Below, in pieces: positions 6,981-15,900 of a DNA stretch of 23,633 nucleotides. The number at the start of each line of letters is the position of its first letter. Position 1 is the first letter of the stretch. The translations under genes and the position numbers were made by a program. Origin of the DNA: Sedimentisphaerales bacterium (GTDB lineage: Bacteria > Planctomycetota > Phycisphaerae > Sedimentisphaerales > SG8-4); NCBI GenBank assembly GCA_016932895.1, contig JAFGCA010000006.1:1-23633 (forward strand), read 5' to 3'. The notes beneath the pieces are model-generated. The model saw only the letters and a program-made list of their open reading frames with translations. It ran no database searches and was not told the DNA's origin.

Positions 6981-9900
6981 ATGAATGCAATCGTTGATAT
7001 CATCAATGCCGTCGGGCGGGCGTTCGTGGATTTCGCCCTGCCCATGCTGGTTCAATCCACCGTCCTGATCCTGGTCCTGCTCGTCGTGGACGCGCTCCTG
7101 CGCAAGCGGGTACGCGCGGTCTTTCGCTACTGGATCTGGGTGCTCGTGCTGATCAAGCTGGTTCTACCGCCTTCGTTGTGGTCGCCGGTCAGCGTGGGCA
7201 GATGGTTCGGCGACGAGCTGCACGTCTCGGCGGAATCTCTTCTTGAGGACGACCAGCCACCGACGGTGGAACCACCCTCGACCGCTCTGCAAATCCTCTC
7301 GCAGCCGGTTCCGCTGTCGGTCGAGCCCTTTGCGGGCGTGCCCGAGCCCCGCGCCGCGACAGCGGAGCCATTGGCTCTTCCGGCCGTTGCGGGCGATGAT
7401 AGAGCGATCCAGCCGGACACCGTAAGTGCGTCGGTGGAAGCGGAGAGGCCCGCTCCCGCTCCCGCGGCGCCCGTTACGGCGCTGGACTGGCGTGGTTTTG
7501 CGCTGCTGGCGTGGGCGAGCGTCGTCGTGGCACTCCTGCTTTTGCTCTTGCAGCGGGCGGTGTTCGTGCAGGGCCTTGTGGCCCAGGCCGCCGAGGCGAG
7601 CGCTTCGATGCAGAACGTTCTGGATGAGTGCCGGGCCCGCATCGGCCTCGGCCGCGCCATAGCGATGAGAATCTCACCGAACGCGACCAGCCCGGCCGTT
7701 TGCGGACTCGCGCGCCCCGTGATTCTGATCCCCCGGAATCTGGCCCCGAAGATCTCCCGCCACGATCTGCACGCCGTGCTGCTGCACGAGCTGGCGCACG
7801 TCAAGCGGGGCGATCTGTGGATCAGCCTCGCCCAGACGCTGCTGCAAATCGTCTATTTCTACAATCCGCTGCTCTGGCTAACCAACGCCGTGATCCGTCG
7901 CGTTCGCGAGAAGGCTGTTGACGAGGCGGTCCTCGTTGCCATGGGCGAGTCGGCCTCCGACTATCCGGAGAGCCTGGTGAACGTGGCCAAGCTCGCCTTC
8001 AAGCGGCGTCCCGTCCTGAGCCTGCGCCTGATCGGCGTCGTCGAATCCAAAAGCGCCCTGACCGCCCGCATCAAACACATCCTCAATCGCCCCTTCCCCA
8101 AGACCGCCAAACTCGGCGGCGTCGGCCTGCTGACGCTGTTCGCCCTGGCCGCCGTGCTGCTGCCCATGGCGAAGGCACGAGAGGATGAGGAGAACGCGGT
8201 CCTGTCCCGATTGGCCGTTGTGCCGAATTGCGCCGTCCGGCTGTCGGATATCAACGGGCAGCATTTGCCCGTGCTCGATTTCGCAAGCGAGAGAATTATC
8301 GTGCTGCCTGCCGTCCAGAACGAGCGCGATCTCCTGCGCATGACCGGTCCCCAGGACCAGGGAGATGTCGTTTACTACTACGACAGCGAAAAGGACAAGC
8401 CCAGGATCACCTTCCTGGGAAGCGCCGGCCTGAACGGTGAATCGGTGTCCGACGAGTACAAGGCGCTTACGCTCACACCGATGCGAATGCCTTTCGAAAC
8501 GACCGTGGCCACGCGGGGCAACAAGCGATTCGCCATCCGCATCATCCGTGCCGACGAGCACGGATGCGTCATTCAGTTTCGTCCTCTGGGGGCCGAGGTC
8601 TCCACGCCCAAGGCCGTTTTGGCAAATGGGATCACAGTCGAGTTGTTGGGCGTCTGCGAGCATCCCAGCGCGGGCAGGCAGTGGTGGTACCCCGACGGCT
8701 CGACGATGAAGGAAGCGCCCCGTAGTCAGAGCGGCGTCCATGTCTATGCGCAAACGTCGGAATCCACCTATGAGTTCGCGGTGCGGCTGCATGATCTGCC
8801 CAAAGGGGCCGCCGTGACCCTGAAGACCGAGCCGATGGGTGCCCGGACCCAGGGACCGGGCGTGGAAGGTCTGCGCTGGTTGGCAGCGACGCTGCCGGAT
8901 GACCTTCGGCAGTGTCGGTTGCTCTGCGGCATAGCGGCCGGAGCCTGGGAAACCCTCGCCCAAAGCTCAGGCGCCGCGCAGAACATCAGCGGAACGGCCC
9001 TGGGCGGCGTCATGTTCTCCGAGGCAAGCGCCCGAGCGGACGGCGCGCTCAGTGTCACCACGACCGATGATATCATCGAACGTCCGTGCCGCGTGGTCGC
9101 TATGGCGAAAGATGGCCGCACCATCGAAGCCTCTAAGTATAAGTGGGGCGAGGCTGGAAAGGCCCGACAGACTACGTCCCGGTTCGAGGGCATCTCTCTC
9201 AGCGAAATTGCAGAGTTTCAGTTCCAGACCCGGCCGTGGACCTGGATCGAGTTCGAGAACGTCTCGCTCCGTCCCGGTCGGGGAACGAATGTCGAAGTCC
9301 GCCTCCCGGTGGATCAGGGACTTCGAGAACAGGATGAGGCACAGCTCGACGAATCTACGACCCTGCCCTTGACCCGACGGACTGAAATGGTAATGCCCCT
9401 GGCCGAGCAGGAGGCCCGACGACTCAATCACGGCTACGTCGGCACGGAGCATATGCTCGTCGCGTTGGCACGCGACAGTGAGGCCGTGGGCGCCCGGGTC
9501 TTGGCGAGCTTCGGTGTCGATGCTGACACGTTGCGCGCGGAGATGGCCAAGCTCGTTAAGCCAGGCTTGGCCCCGTCACCTTCCGGCAAGCTGCCACGCA
9601 CGCCTCGTGTCGATAGCACATTCAACTACGCCAGACAGGAGGCGACAAAGCTCGGCCACGCGTATCTTGGAACCGAGCACCTTCTCCTCGGCATCCTGCG
9701 CGAACGCGAATGCCTGGGCGCGCAGATGCTCGTCAAGCTGGGATTGACGTTGCCCCGGGTCAGGGCTGAACTGCGCAAATTCGTCCGCGCGGCAAACGAA
9801 GAGGATGTTAACGGGAACACTACGGTTCCGATTCCGTCGAGCGAGCCTCGACCATCGCGATTCGCTGCGACGTTGTCCAACGCCGTGACGGTCGAGTTGC

Positions 9901-12900
9901 TCGGTGTCTGTACGTATCCCGGCGCGGACAGGCAGTGGTGGCGGCCGGACGGTGGTTCGTTGCCGCAAGCTCCATGCTCGATCCCCGCCAGTTCCGTCCT
10001 CCACCCTTCCGACGGAGAGACAGTTTATGGATTTGTCGCTCAGGTCACCCATGTGCCGGATGACGCGCGAGGCGCCGTCAAGGTGCCCTCCGCTCGTACC
10101 CAGGCAAGCTACGACATGGCATGGGCGGCCGATGGGACCGTCAGGAAGGACATCTGGTATGCCGAGGCGATTCTGGCCAAAAACCGCAAGACCTGTACGG
10201 TCCGCTGCGAGGTGGCGACCGATATCTGGGCCGAATTTGAGAACGTTTCCTTGCAACTTGGCGGCTCGACCAATCTGGCAGTCAAGGTCGGGCCGAGCGG
10301 AGAGCTGCAAGGCCAGCGAAGGATCGTTCTGCCGGATGTGGACCATGAGGCGGTGATGCTCGATGATCGCGGGGTGTTCTTGCTGGAGCAGCGGGACCCC
10401 GACCGGGCCAATCGCGGCGAGGACCGGCTCTACCTGATCGACGCCGCCGGCAAAGTCCGCAGCATCTTCACGGGGTTGGATTTGTGCGAGACCATCGGCG
10501 GCGCTCACATGATGGCGGTCGATGAGAGCCGCAAGGTCTTGTGGGTGGCCGAGAACGCGGGCAACCGGCTTTGGAAGTTCGACCTGACCACCGGCAAAGT
10601 GGCGGGCCGTTTTCCGGACCTCAGAGCCAGTGCCGTTGCCGTGGATCCGGAGAGCGGGAATGTGTGGGTCGCAGCCGAGCCGGAGTTGATTCGCGTGGTG
10701 TCGCCCCAGGGCAACGTCCTGGCAACGTACGAGATACCGGGGTATGACATCGCATACAGTTCCCGTGACAAGAGCTTCTGGGTCGTGGGCAAGGAGATCT
10801 GCCGGGTGGACCGAGCGGGCCAGATCGTCGCGCGCGTCACTGGCGTAGGGTACGCGGCCGTGTCGGTCGCCACGGACCCTCACACCGGTGAGGCGTGGGT
10901 GGCGATTGCCTCCCACTCGCAAGTGCCGAAGAGCCGGAACGAATTATGGCATGTCGACGCCACCGGCGTCGTGCGGCACCGCCTCGACCTCGACGAGCTC
11001 AGGCCTTACTGCGTGCGGGTCGATTCCGACCACAGCGTCGTCTGGGTCGGTTGTCGCGGCACGACACTGCGCTATGACACCAGCGGGAACAGGCTGGCGT
11101 CGACGCGTGGAGAGTCGGCTTTTTCCATCGCGCTGAGCGGCCGCAAGGAGGTGGCGTACCTGGCCGACAGGACGGGGGCACACGAAGTCGTCGTGCTGGA
11201 TTCGGGGCACGTGAAGTCCCGATCCCTCCTGTCTGACGTGAGCGACGTCCAGCAGAGCCAGAAGTGGATCGCACGCGTGCCGTTGGCGCAAGCAATGCTG
11301 CCGACGTCTCCGGAGATGGTCGAGCTGGTTCCCACAAGGCAGGAGGCGTCGACGCCGGGGATCGCCGTCTCCGCGAGCAAGACGGAATCGGCGGACAAGC
11401 TGCTGCAATTAGGAATGGCTCTGCTGATTCACGCGGCCGGCCACGAGGACCGGCTTCCCTTGGCGTTGAGCGAAGTCAGGGCCGAGATGAGCGAGCCGGA
11501 TTTCTGGTGGTGCCGGGAGCACGCCGAGTACATCGGCCGAGGCATCAAGCGCAGCGCCCGGGCGCTTGACGACAGGGCAGTGGTCGTAGCCTACGACAAG
11601 ACACTTCTCCGGCAGGGTGAAGGCACGAATGTTCTCTTTCTCGACCCTCACGTCGAGTTTCTTTCGCCCGACCGCCTGCAAGAACTCGCCATCTCCACTG
11701 CGGAGACTCCGGACAGGGACTTGTCCGCCGGGCGTATTGAACTGCCGGATGTGGATCATGAGGCGGTGATGCTCGATCTGGCCGGTGGCCGGCTTGTGCC
11801 GGTACCTCAGGTTGGGCCGCCGGAGAAGCTCCTGGAAGCCATCGAAGAGTTAGGCAAGGGAGACATCGTGCTTGATAGTCGCTCCCTGATCCTGGTTCGG
11901 GGAGCTACGTCCAGGCAGGCTGAGGGTGGCCCTGCGGATCTCGTGAGGCTCGTCAAGATTGGTTCGCACCTGCCCGAGACCTTCTCCGTTACCACCGCCG
12001 AAGGCTGGCAGTATGTAATCACGGTTCTTTCCATCGATGACGAGGCTTGCACGCTCACATATTCTCTGTCTCCTGTCGAACCCATGCAAACCCGCAGTTC
12101 TTCCGCACCGGATGCGCATGCAAATGAACCAGCCAGCGCGCTGGCGTTCTGTGTCGCGGTGAGCCGGACCGATGTTCCCGAGGCGATTGTGAAACGGTAT
12201 GAGGAAGGGTTTGCCGAGGACCGACGCCCACCGGGCGGTGATTATGCCTGGTTTGAGGTACGACCAAATGTGACATTGTCGCCCGAGCTGGTGGCGCTGG
12301 AACGCGAGGGAACGACGTTTCTCCTGCTCCGCACCGGCGAGCCGTACGTTATGCGTGCGGGGCCGGGCTGGGCCGTCGAACGCGTCAAGGCAGCCACCGA
12401 CGCCATGGACCGGCCTGCCGTGCGGGTGTGGCTCGACGACAAGGGCGGCGAACGCTTGCACGCGTTGACACAGGCGAACGTGAAGAAGGTCCTGGCAATT
12501 CTCGTTGAAGGCCGGGTCGTTGCCGCTCCCGAGGTCATGAGCCCAGTGAGAGACGCGGTACTCATCGTTGGAAATTACACGCAACGAGAAGTCCAGGAGA
12601 TGATCGACGTCCTGCGACCGAAGCCGCCCGAGCAACCCGTCGCGTTGTCGTCGGCCGTTTCCGACAAGCCCGGTGCAGGCGATTCCAAAGACAAAACGGA
12701 GCCGGCGGCGGATGTACTGGCGAACCTGCGCCAATTAGCCTTGGGCGTCGTCCTGTTCGCCCACGATCACGAAGGAGACTTGCCCACGACACTGAGGGAC
12801 ATCGAACGCCACGTCCCCGACCGCGCGCAGTTTGCCTGGATGCGCGCGAACGTCACTTATGTCGGCAAGGGCAACCTCAAACGCGAAGCCAAAGCCTACG

Positions 12901-15900
12901 CGGTCCCCATCGCGTATAGAAAGGCACCGGAGTCCGTCGGCGGCGCCTACGTCGCCTTCATGGACGGCCACGTCGTGCTCGTATCGTCCGAACGCTGCAA
13001 AGAGCTCGGCATCAGACGTGTTGCCGGGGAAGACGCAGTCGGCGCCAGGGTGCGGTACCCGGAATCCGGTCCGCTCGGTGGGCATGCTCTCTCCTTTGAC
13101 GGCGTCGACGACTGTCTGGTGGTGCCGCCTAGTGCGTCGCTGACGTTGAAGCCGCCGTTCTTCGTTGAGGTGTGGGCCCGGCCCGATCTGTCTGTGCTTC
13201 CACAAGAGCGTTTCGATCCGAGGAAGGCCCCGTACCCCGCGATGGACTTCATATGCCAGGGGCGCGCGCCCAAGTCGGCAGGGCCCGCAAACCTGGACAG
13301 CAAAGCCAATACGGAGACGCTCGACGGATGGCCCGTTCCTTCGACAGTTTCTCGTCCCCTCGTACAGCCGCTTCAATCGGGCGGATTTGCGACGTTTCTG
13401 GAGGGCGGTGTGTTTGTGGTCGATGAGACGAGCCACGCCGCGCAAACGGGTCTCATCCGGACGAACCAATTAGAGGTGGACCGCCCGGGCTGGACGCATT
13501 ACTACTTCGAGTTGCGCCGAGACAACGTCGCACGGAGAAAGTACGTACTGGCTGAGGGCCCGCTTGTGATCGGCCGGGTAGTGCGCAATGGGTTCCCGTT
13601 CAAAGGCCAAATCGCCGAGATCCGCATCTGGAACAAGGAACTGAGTATGGGGGATATGCGCTACGTCGGCTCGACGTCGGTGACCGGCAACGAGCCGAAC
13701 CTCGTCGCCTGCTGGAGGTTCGAGGAGGGTAGCGGCCAGATCGTCCGCGACATCAGCCCCAACGCCAACCACGCCTACCTCGGAGGCTCTGAAGATGTCG
13801 ACGACGCCGACCCGAAGTGGGTGGACCTGGCACAGGATGAAGCGTCGGCGCCCGGTGGAATCGCCGGGCGGGTGGTCGATGCCGACGGGAAGGCGGTTGC
13901 CGGGGCCCAGGTGGCGTTTTGCACGGAGACGATTCATGTGACGATCCAGGACGGGAGGCTATCCCACCCCCGGGCCAGTGACATGGAGAAAGGGGAGATT
14001 GCCGAGACGGGTGCTCAGGGCCTGTTCCGGTTCGACAGCGAAACCCCGGGGGACTTTAGTCTAATCGCGGCACACGACGACGGATTTGCTCTGGTCGAAT
14101 TGGAGAGTTTCAGAAAGGACTGCGAGATCCGGCTGGAACGTTGGGGACGTATCGAAGGGCAACTGGCGTCCGGACGCACGGCACAGGGGAATCAGATATC
14201 GATGTGCGGCCTGCCAAATTCGACATGGCGCAAGCACAGATGTGACTTTCGGTACGAGACCAAGTGTGACGGCCAAGGGCGTTTCGCTTTTGAGCGCGTC
14301 CCCGCTGGACGCTTCGAGGTCGGATATCTGGCCAGCACCGGGCGTGGTTCGGCTTCGGTGACCTCGCGGACACCGGTTGTGGTCGACTCCGGACGGACAG
14401 CGACTATGAAGCTGGGTGGAGAAGGTCGCCCGGTGATTGGCAAACTCGTACCGCCGCAAGGCTATCACGGGCCGATCTACTTTGGCCAGGGGCTGCGCTC
14501 GCTGAGCACGTCGCGCCCCGAAGAGCCACGACCTGAGAACTACGATCAGATGAGCCGCCGCGAGCAACAGGCATGGCACGGCCAATGGCGCCAAACGCCG
14601 GAGGCCGAGGCGTTCTATGAGGCGATGTGGAGCAACCTGAACTGGCGACACTATTGCTTCAGCATCCAGCAGGACGGCTCGTTTCGGATCGAAGACGTGA
14701 TCCCGGGCAAATACGACTTGAACGTCTGGCTGGAGGAACGTTTCACCGGCCAGGGTCGGCCCGAAGAGATCGGCGGCTACAACGGGATCGTGGAAGTGCC
14801 TCCCATGGCCGAGGTGAGCACAGACGAACCGCTCGACCTCGGCGAATTGACGCTGAGTATGAGACATCCGCTGCACGTCGGTGACACGGTACCGGAGTTC
14901 GAGGCCGAGACACTCGACGGCAAAGCCATCAGCTTGGCCGACTACCGCGGCCGACACGTCCTGCTGAGCTTCTGGTCCCCCACGTTCCATCCGGAACTGG
15001 AACGCCTCAGGGAACTGCACGCCGATTATGGAAAGACAGGCCAGTTGCAAATCATCGGGCTGGGCGGAACGGACACGCGCGATGAAGTGACGAGCTACAT
15101 CAACGAGCATAATATTGCATGGCCCCAGATCTACTTCGGCTCCGATTGGAACGCTGATCTGTTCAAGAAACTTGGCGGTCAGGTGCAGATCATACTGATC
15201 GATCCCAAGGGCAAAGTTGTCGCGACCTGGCTTCGCGGGGACAAGCTCTCCGACACCGTCCGCGAAGCTGTGGCCTTCGCCTGGCAGCGGACGGATGGTT
15301 ATGTCGCGCCCGATCCGGAGAGGTTCTTTCCCGATGATGCCGAGGGGGGCAAGAGGTTGGACGCGCTGTTCAAGGCCGTCGATAAGGATCGGCGCAGCGA
15401 CGAGGAGATTCTCTCGACCGTGCGCCGGGGCTTTCGTCGGACGAAGGAGTATCGCTCGAACATCCTGCGGTGGATCGGCAACCGGTACGTTTGGGGTGCG
15501 GATCCACAGAACGCCGAGGCGATTGAGATCATGTACCACGCGGTGGGGATGGAGAGACATTACGCGATCTACTTCGGTCTCTCGGTCGTCAAGGACAAGA
15601 CGCCGAACATTCTCCGCGCGCTGGCCGAGATCTGCATGCAGGGCGAAGACGTTGGGCGCATTACCTGGGGCGTCGGCGCGCAGCGCGATGAACTCGTCGC
15701 CTATATCAAGCCGTACCTCGACGATGCCGACCCGCAGAAGCGCGAAACCGCTTCGGTCCTCGTGCAGCACTTCGAGGGAAAGCTGGACTTCGACCGGTGG
15801 AAGGAAGAGAAACGCCTGGATCAGGCGAAGGTCGAATTCGCCGGCCACCTGCCCAAATTCAAACAGACTCTCCTGACCGGCGACAGCCGCGCCCGGCGCG

